From positions 1-15,690 of the forward strand of contig DNCG01000122.1 in NCBI GenBank assembly GCA_003491635.1: a stretch of DNA of 15,690 nt, given 5' to 3'. The position numbers were made by a program, and so were the translations under genes. The notes under the pieces are model-generated. The model searched no databases. It had not been told where the DNA came from and saw nothing but the letters and a program-made list of their open reading frames with translations. Source of the stretch: Actinomycetota bacterium (GTDB lineage: Bacteria > Actinomycetota > Aquicultoria > Subteraquimicrobiales > UBA9087). Shown here one piece after another: positions 1-6,951 of the stretch. Positions within the stretch are counted from its first letter, which is position 1; each line of letters opens with the position of its first letter.

Positions 1-213
1 GAAGAGATAATTCGAGAGGGACAGTCCCGAAGAATATACAAGAGAGATTTAGATCACAAAGCAACCAGGATGGTCATCTTTGGGGCCGCCCAAGGGATAA
101 TCCACGGGGCTTTCCTGGAAGGAGCCGAGAGTTTCTCTCTCAAGGCGGCCAAGGAGACCCTGAAGAGAATCCTGAAATCCGGTTTGATGGAGGAGATTCA
201 AATTGGGCTTTAA
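1..213 (+). CDS. C-terminal part of a probable TetR/AcrR-family transcriptional regulator (5' end outside window)
   Basis: The reading frame is open from base 1 and ends at TAA 211-213, giving the last 70 residues of a protein. The segment is helical and carries a pattern common in the ligand-binding half of TetR regulators: a helix ending IIREGQ, then a basic stretch, RDLD, and MVIFGAAQGIIHG. The DNA-binding helix-turn-helix would lie upstream and cannot be seen, so the family call rests on this C-terminal pattern only. Its stop overlaps the mqnL start by 11 bases, so it is probably the promoter-proximal gene of the menaquinone operon and translationally coupled to it. If it is a TetR regulator it may sense an acyl or quinone-like ligand and control this operon; that is inference. 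The remainder of another helical protein is possible. Confidence 0.5.
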   Translation, partial: EEIIREGQSRRIYKRDLDHKATRMVIFGAAQGIIHGAFLEGAESFSLKAAKETLKRILKSGLMEEIQIGL

Positions 214-1645
214 AGATTTGAGGGGTTTCATGGGTTTCTTGGAGAAAAAGGGCGAACTCAGACGGGTAAAGACTGAGGTCGACTCCGAACTCGAGATAAC
301 TGAAATAGTGGACCGCATCGTCAAATCGGGCGGTCCGGCCCTCCTTTTCGAGAGAGTAAAGGGCTTGGAGATACCCGTCGTGAGCAACCTTTTCGGCTCG
401 TACAACAGGATGGCCTGGGCTCTGGGAAGAGAATCTTTCGGGGAACTGGAGAACATCATTTCCGGGGCTGTTCCTCGACTTCCCAAAACTCTCGGCGAGG
501 GATTGAAAAGCCTGTTCAAACTGGCCTTGGTCTCAAGAATAAAACCGAAAATCGTGAAGAATGCGCCCTGCCAGGAAATTGTGCTTGAAGGAGAAGAGGT
601 TGACCTCTCGCGATTGCCCGTCCTCAAGTGCTGGCCTCAGGACGCGGGAAGGTTCATTACCCTGCCGCTTGTGACAACCAAGGACCCCGAGACCGGCCAC
701 CAGAACATTGGTATGTACAGGATGCAGATATTCGATCGGCAAACAACGGGGATGCACTGGCAAATACACCACGATGGGGCTCAAAATTTTAGAAAGAGCG
801 ACCCGAACAAGCCTTTTGAAGTGGCCGTCGCCTTAGGGGCCGATCCAGCCACCATATACTCAGCCACGGCTCCCTTGCCACACGGCCTAGATGAGCTCAT
901 CTTCTCCGGTTTCTTGAGGGGGGAGCCGGTTGAGGTGGTCAAGGCAAAAGCGGTGGATCTGCATGTGCCGGCCAACGCCGAGATGATTCTCGAGGGATAC
1001 GTCCTCCACGCGGAGGAGAGACTCGAGGGCCCCTTTGGGGATCACACCGGCTACTACTCCCTGGCTGACGAATACCCGGTTTTCCACGTGAAGGCCATCA
1101 CCATGAGGAAAAACCCCATCTACCCGGCGACGGTGGTGGGAAAACCACCTATGGAGGATTGCTACATGGGCAAGGCCACCGAGCGTATCTTTCTCCCCCT
1201 GATCAAAGCGGTGCTTCCGGAAGTGAAAGACATCGACCTTCCCCTAGAGGGAGTCTTTCACAACTGCGTCATCGTTTCCATAAAGAAGGGATTCCCCAAG
1301 CATGCCTTCAAGACGATGAATGCCTTGTGGAGTCTGGGACAGATGATGTTCAGCAAGTTCATAGTGGTGGTGGACGAACACGTGAACGTCCACGACTATT
1401 CCGAGGTTGCCTGGCGGGTTTTTAACAATGTCGATCCCAAGCGGGATTGTCTACTTTCGAAAGGACCGCTCGATGTGCTGGATCACTCTTCCCCCACCCC
1501 CTATCACGGCCACAAGATGGGAATAGATGCCACCAGGAAATGGCCGGAGGAGGGACACAGCCGGGAGTGGCCGGATGAAATCTCTATGGATGAGAAGATA
1601 AGGGAGCTTGTCGATGAACGCTGGGCGGAATACGGTTTGGGCTAG
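203..1645 (+). CDS. mqnL: UbiD-family menaquinone biosynthesis decarboxylase (MqnL-type)
   Basis: This is a 480-residue prenylated-FMN-dependent decarboxylase of normal UbiD length. Visible family motifs are GRESFGELENI (75-85), the cofactor and metal region with NIGMYR (168-173) and HWQIHH (185-190), and ERLEGPFGDHTGYYS (272-286). Asn168 and Arg173 sit where the family has its metal ligand and catalytic arginine, and the AEMILEG segment (259-265) supplies glutamates of the active site. The start is TTG at 203, chosen because a strong GGAGGAG (189-195) lies 7 bases upstream and the product begins like other UbiDs. In this operon it most likely removes the carboxyl group from prenylated 1,4-dihydroxy-6-naphthoate, the late futalosine-pathway step. 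UbiD proteins also act on 4-hydroxybenzoate and aromatic acids, but mqnE, mqnA and mqnC nearby make the menaquinone role much likelier. Its cofactor should come from the ubiX product two genes downstream. The 3' end overlaps mqnP by 32 bases. Confidence 0.93.
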   Translation: MGFKDLRGFMGFLEKKGELRRVKTEVDSELEITEIVDRIVKSGGPALLFERVKGLEIPVVSNLFGSYNRMAWALGRESFGELENIISGAVPRLPKTLGEGLKSLFKLALVSRIKPKIVKNAPCQEIVLEGEEVDLSRLPVLKCWPQDAGRFITLPLVTTKDPETGHQNIGMYRMQIFDRQTTGMHWQIHHDGAQNFRKSDPNKPFEVAVALGADPATIYSATAPLPHGLDELIFSGFLRGEPVEVVKAKAVDLHVPANAEMILEGYVLHAEERLEGPFGDHTGYYSLADEYPVFHVKAITMRKNPIYPATVVGKPPMEDCYMGKATERIFLPLIKAVLPEVKDIDLPLEGVFHNCVIVSIKKGFPKHAFKTMNALWSLGQMMFSKFIVVVDEHVNVHDYSEVAWRVFNNVDPKRDCLLSKGPLDVLDHSSPTPYHGHKMGIDATRKWPEEGHSREWPDEISMDEKIRELVDERWAEYGLG

Positions 1646-2504
1646 GGTAGCGATATATCTCGAGATGATAAAGTTTGAGCACAGTGTTTTTGCTCTGCCC
1701 TTTGCTTATTTTGGGGCGTTTCTTTCCCAAATGAATCCCCCAACTTTGGTGGTACTCTTTTGGATAACTCTGGCCATGGTTGGGGCGAGGAGTTTTGCCA
1801 TGTCCTTGAATCGCTTGATCGATAAAGAAATTGATCGGAGAAACCCCAGAACCGCCGAACGGGCTCTCCCGAAAGGTCTTTTATCCGTTTTTGACGTTTC
1901 CATTTTTGCCGTGGTGAGTCTGGCTTTGTTTTTGATCGCCGTCTATAACTTGGCTCCCATCTGCCGCTATCTTTGGCCTTTTTCCGTCGCCCCCTTTGTG
2001 GTTTATCCCTACACCAAGAGGTTCACCTGGCTTTCCCATTTTATTCTGGGAGCTTGTTTGGGCTTGGCCCCGGTCGGAGCCTGGGCAGCGATTACGAATT
2101 CCCTTGACTGGAGACCCCTTGTCATCGGTGCGGCCGTTGCTTTATGGACGGCGGGCTTTGATATCATCTACGCCACTCAGGATGTTGAGACCGACCACCG
2201 TGAAGGCCTATTTTCGATCCCCGCTCAGTTTGGAATCGGAAAAGCTCTTCTCTTTACCAAATTGCTTCACGCCTTTTCGGTTTTGATTCTTATCTTTCTA
2301 GGAATGAGCTTTAACCTTGGATTTTTTTACTTCACGGGTGTTTTTGTTGCGGCGGCTCTGCTTGCTTACGAGAATAGTCTGGTTAAGCCGGATGACTTAT
2401 CTCGGCTTGACCTCGCTTTTTTTACCATGAATGGAATTATAAGCCTCATTCTGTTTTTGTTTGTGGCCCTGGAAATAGTCTTTAGGGGGATTCAAGTTGT
2501 CTGA
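1614..2504 (+). CDS. mqnP: UbiA-family prenyltransferase, menaquinone biosynthesis (MqnP-type)
   Basis: This is a polytopic membrane prenyltransferase of about 296 residues. The two Asp-rich motifs that bind Mg2+ and polyprenyl diphosphate are intact: N66-x3-D70-x3-D74 (NRLIDKEID) and D183, D190, D194 (FDIIYATQDVETD). Several hydrophobic segments separate them, as in UbiA. It should attach the polyprenyl tail to 1,4-dihydroxy-6-naphthoate at the cytoplasmic membrane before MqnL decarboxylates the product. ATG 1614 is preferred because AGGGAG (1601-1606) lies 7 bases before it; a TTG at 1608 in the same frame has worse spacing. The first 32 bases lie inside mqnL in another frame, so translation is probably coupled. 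A 4-hydroxybenzoate or heme O prenyltransferase is the alternative by family alone, but the cluster argues against it. Confidence 0.92.
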   Translation: MNAGRNTVWARVAIYLEMIKFEHSVFALPFAYFGAFLSQMNPPTLVVLFWITLAMVGARSFAMSLNRLIDKEIDRRNPRTAERALPKGLLSVFDVSIFAVVSLALFLIAVYNLAPICRYLWPFSVAPFVVYPYTKRFTWLSHFILGACLGLAPVGAWAAITNSLDWRPLVIGAAVALWTAGFDIIYATQDVETDHREGLFSIPAQFGIGKALLFTKLLHAFSVLILIFLGMSFNLGFFYFTGVFVAAALLAYENSLVKPDDLSRLDLAFFTMNGIISLILFLFVALEIVFRGIQVV

Positions 2505-3066
2505 TTTTGTGGTGGGAATCACCGGAGCCAGCGGAAGCATCTATGGAGTAAGGCTGGTTGAGGGACTCCTTAAGAATGGTTACGGGGTTGACCTTGTTAT
2601 AACGTCCGCTGGTGAGAGAGTCATGGCTGGGGAGCTTCCCGGTTTCGATTTTAAGAAGGATTTTGGAAAAGAAGGAGCGCGGTTGAGGGTTTGGGAGAAT
2701 GATGATTACTCCGCTGCCTTCTTAAGTGGCTCCAGGGCTCCGCGGACGGTGATCATTATTCCTTGTAGCATGGGGACTCTGGGAGCCCTCGCCAACGGCA
2801 TCTCTTCAAACTTACTCGAGAGAGCAGCCGATGTGGTCTTAAAAGAGAAAAAACAGCTGATCCTGGTTCCCCGAGAGACTCCCCTCAACTTGATTCATCT
2901 GGAAAATATGGCGAAACTTGCTCGTGCCGGGGCCGATATCTTACCGGCCATGCCAGCTTTTTATCACAGTCCGAAAGATGTTGATGATCTGGTCAATTTC
3001 ATTGTAGGGAAGGTCTTTGATCTTCTTGGGATAGAGCACCACCTTTTTAAAAGATGGCAAACTTAA
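2497..3066 (+). CDS. ubiX: UbiX-family flavin prenyltransferase (MqnM-type)
   Basis: This 189-residue protein is a flavin prenyltransferase, which joins dimethylallyl phosphate to FMN to make the prenylated FMN needed by UbiD enzymes. All family signatures are present: the FMN-binding GITGASGSIYGVRL (7-20), SAGERVM (37-43), PCSMGTLGALANG (89-101), the SNLLERAADVVLKE stretch (104-117), LVPRETPL (123-130), IHLENM (133-138) and PAMPAFY (150-156). TTG at 2497 is taken as the start because AGGGGGA (2484-2490) lies 6 bases upstream and the flavin motif follows at residue 7. It overlaps the end of mqnP by 8 bases. Having UbiD, UbiA and UbiX types adjacent gives the decarboxylase its own cofactor supply; the operon needs this protein as a maturation factor rather than as a pathway enzyme. 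Confidence 0.95.
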   Translation: MSDFVVGITGASGSIYGVRLVEGLLKNGYGVDLVITSAGERVMAGELPGFDFKKDFGKEGARLRVWENDDYSAAFLSGSRAPRTVIIIPCSMGTLGALANGISSNLLERAADVVLKEKKQLILVPRETPLNLIHLENMAKLARAGADILPAMPAFYHSPKDVDDLVNFIVGKVFDLLGIEHHLFKRWQT

Positions 3067-3083
3067 AGGGAAGGAAAGGTTTT

Positions 3084-4193
3084 ATGAAGGGGAGCGACCT
3101 TGGCGAACTTGAAAAAAAAGTAAGGAGCGGGGAAAGGCTTTCGAAAGAGGAGGCCCTCTCTCTTTTTGAATTGGACGACATCTTTTTTCTCGGAAAACTT
3201 GCTCGAGAAGTCAAGGAGAGAAAGTCCGGCAACTACGCTTATTTTAATGTTAACCGCCATATAAATCTGACCAATGTTTGCGTGTCAGGATGCAGATTTT
3301 GCGCTTTTAGCAAGGACAAGGGTGACCCGGGTTCTTACACCATGAGCATTGAAGAAGTTCTTAAATCAGCCGAGTCGGCCAGGGATCTCGGGATCACCGA
3401 ACTGCACATCGTTAGTGGACTCCATCCAGACCTACCCCTTGACTACTATCTTGGGGTTATAAAGAGGTTAAAAGAGGCTATGCCCGATGTGCACATACAG
3501 GCCTTCACCGCGGTTGAGATAGCTTATTTTTCAAAAATTTCAGGACTTCCGGTGAAAGAAGTCCTCTTGAGGTTAAAGGGGGTTGGTCTGGGTTCCCTTC
3601 CGGGGGGCGGAGCTGAAATTTTAGATAGTCGGGTGAGGAAGACGATTTGTCCGAAGAAATGCACCGCCGATGAGTGGCTTGAGGTGATGAGGACGGCGCA
3701 TTCCATCGGGCTTAAGTCTAATGCCACCATGTTATACGGACATATCGAGACGCTTGAGGAGCGAATCGACCATCTTTTTAGATTACGGGAGCTTCAGGAC
3801 GAGACAGGAGGCTTTCAGTCTTTTGTCCCCCTTCCTTTCCATCCCAAAAACACAGAGTTCGAGGAAGTGAGGATGGTAACTGCCTTAGAAAACCTCAGGA
3901 TGCTTGCCGTTTCGAGGATTGTCCTTGATAATTTCCCACACATCAAAGCCTTTTGGATCATGCTGGGCTTGAAGGTGGCCCAAATTTCCCTTCACTTTGG
4001 TGTTGATGATCTGGACGGGACGGTGGTTGAGGAGAAGATAACCCATGCCGCCGGTGCGGAGACCGATCAGGCAATAGCCAAGGATGAACTTATCGGCTTA
4101 ATCCGTGAGACTGGAAGGACACCGATCGAAAGGGACACTCTCTACAACACTATAAGGATCTATGAGAATGGGGAAGAGGGTGTGATGGATTGA
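3084..4193 (+). CDS. mqnE: aminofutalosine synthase, radical SAM enzyme
   Basis: MqnE joins the enolpyruvyl-benzoate product of MqnA to S-adenosylmethionine, giving 6-amino-6-deoxyfutalosine. The protein has the radical SAM CxxxCxxC cluster site in NVCVSGCRFCAF (Cys66, Cys70 and Cys73 counted from this start). It also has the VSGLHPDLPLDYY stretch and HIQAFTAVEI, which distinguish MqnE from MqnC, plus the SLPGGGAEIL and ELQDETGGFQSFVPLPF segments shared by the pair. Length is 369 residues. ATG 3084 is preferred because AAGGGAAGGAAAGG lies just upstream; an in-frame ATG at 3054 would add 10 residues, overlap ubiX, and has only a poor purine stretch before it. The 3' end shares 4 bases with mqnA. 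The enzyme is related to MqnC two genes downstream, so the operon holds both radical SAM steps of the pathway. Confidence 0.95.
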   Translation: MKGSDLGELEKKVRSGERLSKEEALSLFELDDIFFLGKLAREVKERKSGNYAYFNVNRHINLTNVCVSGCRFCAFSKDKGDPGSYTMSIEEVLKSAESARDLGITELHIVSGLHPDLPLDYYLGVIKRLKEAMPDVHIQAFTAVEIAYFSKISGLPVKEVLLRLKGVGLGSLPGGGAEILDSRVRKTICPKKCTADEWLEVMRTAHSIGLKSNATMLYGHIETLEERIDHLFRLRELQDETGGFQSFVPLPFHPKNTEFEEVRMVTALENLRMLAVSRIVLDNFPHIKAFWIMLGLKVAQISLHFGVDDLDGTVVEEKITHAAGAETDQAIAKDELIGLIRETGRTPIERDTLYNTIRIYENGEEGVMD

Positions 4194-5044
4194 GACCGCG
4201 GGTCGGACATATCCAGTTTTTAAACTGTCTGCCTCTTTATTACGGTTTAGTTAAAAACCATGTTCTGCTAGATATCGAGCTCGTGAAAGGAACCCCAACT
4301 GAGCTGAATCGGCTTTTAATGGCGGGAGAGCTTGATATATCGCCGATTTCTTCCATCGAGTACGCTCGCAATCACCGCTCTTTATTGCTCTTTCCTGAAT
4401 TTACTGTGAGTTCGGATGGCGAGGCGAAAAGTATTCTTCTTGTGAGCAAGCGCCCCGTCGAGGAGCTTTCGGGGAAAAAGATTGCTTTGACCAACACTTC
4501 CGCGACCTCCCAGGTTCTTTTGAAGATAATTCTTGAGCGAAACTATTCGGTGAAGCCGGAGTATTTTTCCTGCCCACCGGATTTGAGCAAGATGCTCTTT
4601 GAGGCGGAGGCCGCTCTGCTTATTGGGGATGAGGCTTTGAGGTGCCATTCCAAGTCCGTTTTGGAAAAGGGCGGTCTCTTCTTCTACGATCTGGGAAAAG
4701 AGTGGAAGAAGCTGACGGGGAAAGGAATGGTTTTTGCCGTCTGGGCAGTTAATAGGTCGTTTGCTGAGCGGCAATCCGACTTGAGTAGGCATGTGTTCGA
4801 TCTTTTTAGAGAGTCGATGCTTTACTCTCGAGAGCATCTTGATGAAATTGCAGAGCATGCAGCGAGGTGGGAGCCCTTTAGCTTCCCTTTCCTTAGAGAT
4901 TATTTTAAGACTTTGAGGTTTGATTTCGGTCCAGTTTACCAGGAAGGCTTGGCTCTTTTTTACAAGATGGCTGAGGAGTTGGGAGAGCTAAAAGAGGCTC
5001 CTGAACTTGAGTTTTCGAAAGTTCGGACGGAGGTACCAGTATGA
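4190..5044 (+). CDS. mqnA: chorismate dehydratase
   Basis: MqnA converts chorismate to 3-[(1-carboxyvinyl)oxy]benzoate, the entry step of the futalosine menaquinone route. The 284-residue product has the family N-terminus RVGHIQFLNCLPLYYGL (residues 4-20), the GTPTELNRLLMAGELDISPISSIEYARN region (35-62), and ALTNTSATSQVLLKIIL in the middle. These belong to MqnA rather than to the related MqnD. The start is TTG at 4190 and overlaps the mqnE stop; GGGGAAGAGGG (4170-4180) supplies the ribosome binding site with rather long spacing. The next gene begins at the ATGA overlap at 5041, so mqnE, mqnA and mqnC form a coupled block. The fold is a periplasmic-binding-protein-like one but no signal peptide is seen, as expected for a cytoplasmic enzyme. 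Confidence 0.94.
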   Translation: MRPRVGHIQFLNCLPLYYGLVKNHVLLDIELVKGTPTELNRLLMAGELDISPISSIEYARNHRSLLLFPEFTVSSDGEAKSILLVSKRPVEELSGKKIALTNTSATSQVLLKIILERNYSVKPEYFSCPPDLSKMLFEAEAALLIGDEALRCHSKSVLEKGGLFFYDLGKEWKKLTGKGMVFAVWAVNRSFAERQSDLSRHVFDLFRESMLYSREHLDEIAEHAARWEPFSFPFLRDYFKTLRFDFGPVYQEGLALFYKMAEELGELKEAPELEFSKVRTEVPV

Positions 5045-6117
5045 GGGTACGCGATATTTTGGAGAAGACAATGGAAGGAAGAAGGCTTAACTTTAATGAA
5101 GCGGTTTTTCTTCTAGAGGAAGCCGACTTTCTTGAGCTTGGGAGGGCAGCCAATCTTGTATGTCGTCAAAAACATCCAGATGGTGTGGCCACTTTTTTGA
5201 TTGATCGCAATATTAACTATACGAACATTTGCCGAAATGAGTGTCGATTTTGTGCGTTTTATCGGACGGCCGGTGATCCCGAGGCCTATGTTTTGGGTCA
5301 GCAGGAGATCAAAGACAAGATCGCTGAAGCCATCGAGCTCTCTGGAACTCAGGTGATGCTTCAGGGTGGAGTTAACCCGGATTTAAAAATCGACTACTAT
5401 GTAGAGATGTTGAAAGAGATAAAGAGGAGATTTGATATAAGGATCCATAGCTTTTCTCCTCCGGAGATTGTTCATATGGCGGAGTCGTCGGGAATGACGA
5501 TTTCGGAGACCCTGGAGAAACTAAAGGAAGCGGGATTGGACTCTCTTCCCGGGGGAGGAGCTGAGATCTTGGTTGATGAGGTGAGACAAAGGATAAGCCC
5601 CAGGAAGATTTCATCGGCCCTTTGGCTTAAAGTGATGGGAGAAGCACACAAGATTGGCCTTACAACCACGGCAACGATGATGATGGGTTCAGTTGAATCG
5701 GTTGAAGATAGAGTCGAGCATTTAGAGAGAGTGAGAGAGCTCCAAGATGAAACCGGTGGCTTCATCTCTTTTATCCCCTGGACGTTTCAACCGGGAAACA
5801 CCGCCTTGGGTGGTGAGCCGATCTCTTCCTTTGAATATCTCAGGATGTTGGCCCTCAGCCGTTTGTATCTTGATAACTTTCCTAATATTCAGGGCTCGTG
5901 GGTGACTCAAGGAAAAGAGGTGGGCCAGATTTCTCTTTCCTTCGGGGCAAACGACCTAGGGAGCATAATGATAGAAGAAAATGTGGTGAGGGCAGCTGGG
6001 GTCTCCCACAAGATGTCCATTGAGGAGATGGTGTATCTTATAAAAAATGCTGGCAAAATTCCGGCTCAGCGGGATACTGAGTTTAACATTTTGAGGGTGT
6101 ACGGTAATGCGGATTAG
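5041..6117 (+). CDS. mqnC: cyclic dehypoxanthinyl futalosine synthase, radical SAM enzyme
   Basis: MqnC cyclises dehypoxanthine futalosine to the spiro compound that MqnD later cleaves to 1,4-dihydroxy-6-naphthoate. The 358-residue product has the radical SAM cysteines Cys64, Cys68 and Cys71 in NICRNECRFCAF. MqnC-type motifs follow: MLQGGVNPDLKIDYY, RIHSFSPPEI, SLPGGGAEIL, TATMMMGSVE and ISFIPWTFQPGNT. ATG 5041 overlaps the mqnA stop as ATGA and has GGAGG about 8 bases upstream. The SFSPPEI and GGVNP stretches, where MqnE has AFTAVEI and SGLHP, separate the two paralogues. Its substrate normally has a free ribose C1, which matters for interpreting the next gene. The 3' end overlaps that gene by 11 bases. 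Confidence 0.95.
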   Translation: MRVRDILEKTMEGRRLNFNEAVFLLEEADFLELGRAANLVCRQKHPDGVATFLIDRNINYTNICRNECRFCAFYRTAGDPEAYVLGQQEIKDKIAEAIELSGTQVMLQGGVNPDLKIDYYVEMLKEIKRRFDIRIHSFSPPEIVHMAESSGMTISETLEKLKEAGLDSLPGGGAEILVDEVRQRISPRKISSALWLKVMGEAHKIGLTTTATMMMGSVESVEDRVEHLERVRELQDETGGFISFIPWTFQPGNTALGGEPISSFEYLRMLALSRLYLDNFPNIQGSWVTQGKEVGQISLSFGANDLGSIMIEENVVRAAGVSHKMSIEEMVYLIKNAGKIPAQRDTEFNILRVYGNAD

Positions 6118-6940
6118 AAGCCACATCCCAAAAGCGGAGAAGGCGTTCATCGGAGGCTCAAGCACTTTTTCCATTGACTTCCCCGAGAACCTGGGCGAGG
6201 AGGGAGTGTCGGTCTTGGAAAAGGGGCTGGTCTTTCAGACCCCCTTTGGTCCTAGCCCTAGATTTAAGTTGATCGAGGTGAGTGAGGAGCCGGTGCTTGT
6301 GGTAAAGATGCACGGCTGGCGAAAGGGTGTAAGTCGTGCTGATGCTTCGCGCCAACTATTCTGGGTTCTTCAGCAAGCCGGAGTTAAAAAAATCATCGCC
6401 GAGGGCGGAGTGGGCAGCATTCGTGAGGAGTTGCATCCGCGTGATTTGATCATCCCCCACGACTACATCGACCAGAGCATGAGAAAAGATGTTTCCTTAT
6501 CTGCTGACTATCTTCTGATGATGCGCGAGCCCATCTGTCAGGATCTTTCACAACTACTTTTTAGTGTGGCAAGGAACCTTTTTCCCCGGAGAAATGTGGT
6601 TGATGGGGGAGTCTATGTGGTTACCGATGGTTACCACTTTGAGAGTCGGGCAGAGATTCGTGCAATGAGGGAGTGGGGAGCGGATATCGTTGGTCAGAGC
6701 CTCTGCCCTGAAGTGTACTTGGCTAGGGAGATTGGCGCTTGTTATGCCGGGATATATCAGGTGGCTAACTACGCTGAAGGGATTGGCAAGGATTGGGAGC
6801 ATGCGGAGCTCAAGGACATTTTCGTAAGTGAGGCTAAGAATATCGGAGATTTGTTGCTCTCCGCTTTGAGTCAAATTGAGCCTAAGTGGCCTTGTCATTG
6901 TCAAGAACTTCGGAAGGATACTTTACTAAGAGATAAGTAA
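6107..6940 (+). CDS. divergent MTAP/PNP-family nucleoside-cleaving enzyme, candidate futalosine hydrolase
   Basis: The 277-residue product has the MTAP/purine nucleoside phosphorylase fold. Family landmarks are IGGSS (15-19), TPFGPSPRF (45-53), GSIREELHPRDLIIPHDYID (103-122), FESRAE (178-183), and CPEVYLAREIGACYAGI (200-216). Several ligand residues of true MTAPs are changed. The phosphate-site ARHG motif reads KMHG (67-70), so Arg becomes Met. The TTACGS strand reads EGGVGS (99-104), so the phosphate-binding Thr is Gly. NMT reads GQS (196-198). The base-selecting Asp is Asn221 in ANYAEG, the residue that 6-oxopurine-specific PNPs use. It sits between mqnC and an aminofutalosine-deaminase-like gene, and no MqnB or MTAN gene is in the window. 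The best inference is release of hypoxanthine from futalosine, probably by hydrolysis. Automated annotation would probably call it a methylthioadenosine phosphorylase. Confidence 0.8.
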   Translation: MRIRSHIPKAEKAFIGGSSTFSIDFPENLGEEGVSVLEKGLVFQTPFGPSPRFKLIEVSEEPVLVVKMHGWRKGVSRADASRQLFWVLQQAGVKKIIAEGGVGSIREELHPRDLIIPHDYIDQSMRKDVSLSADYLLMMREPICQDLSQLLFSVARNLFPRRNVVDGGVYVVTDGYHFESRAEIRAMREWGADIVGQSLCPEVYLAREIGACYAGIYQVANYAEGIGKDWEHAELKDIFVSEAKNIGDLLLSALSQIEPKWPCHCQELRKDTLLRDK

Positions 6941-6951
6941 GGGATTGTTCG

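Noticed and set aside
3084..6117. mqnE and mqnC as a recent tandem duplication
   Set aside because: They share the radical SAM framework but differ at the motifs that separate the two known enzymes and are split by mqnA; they are ancient paralogues with distinct roles.
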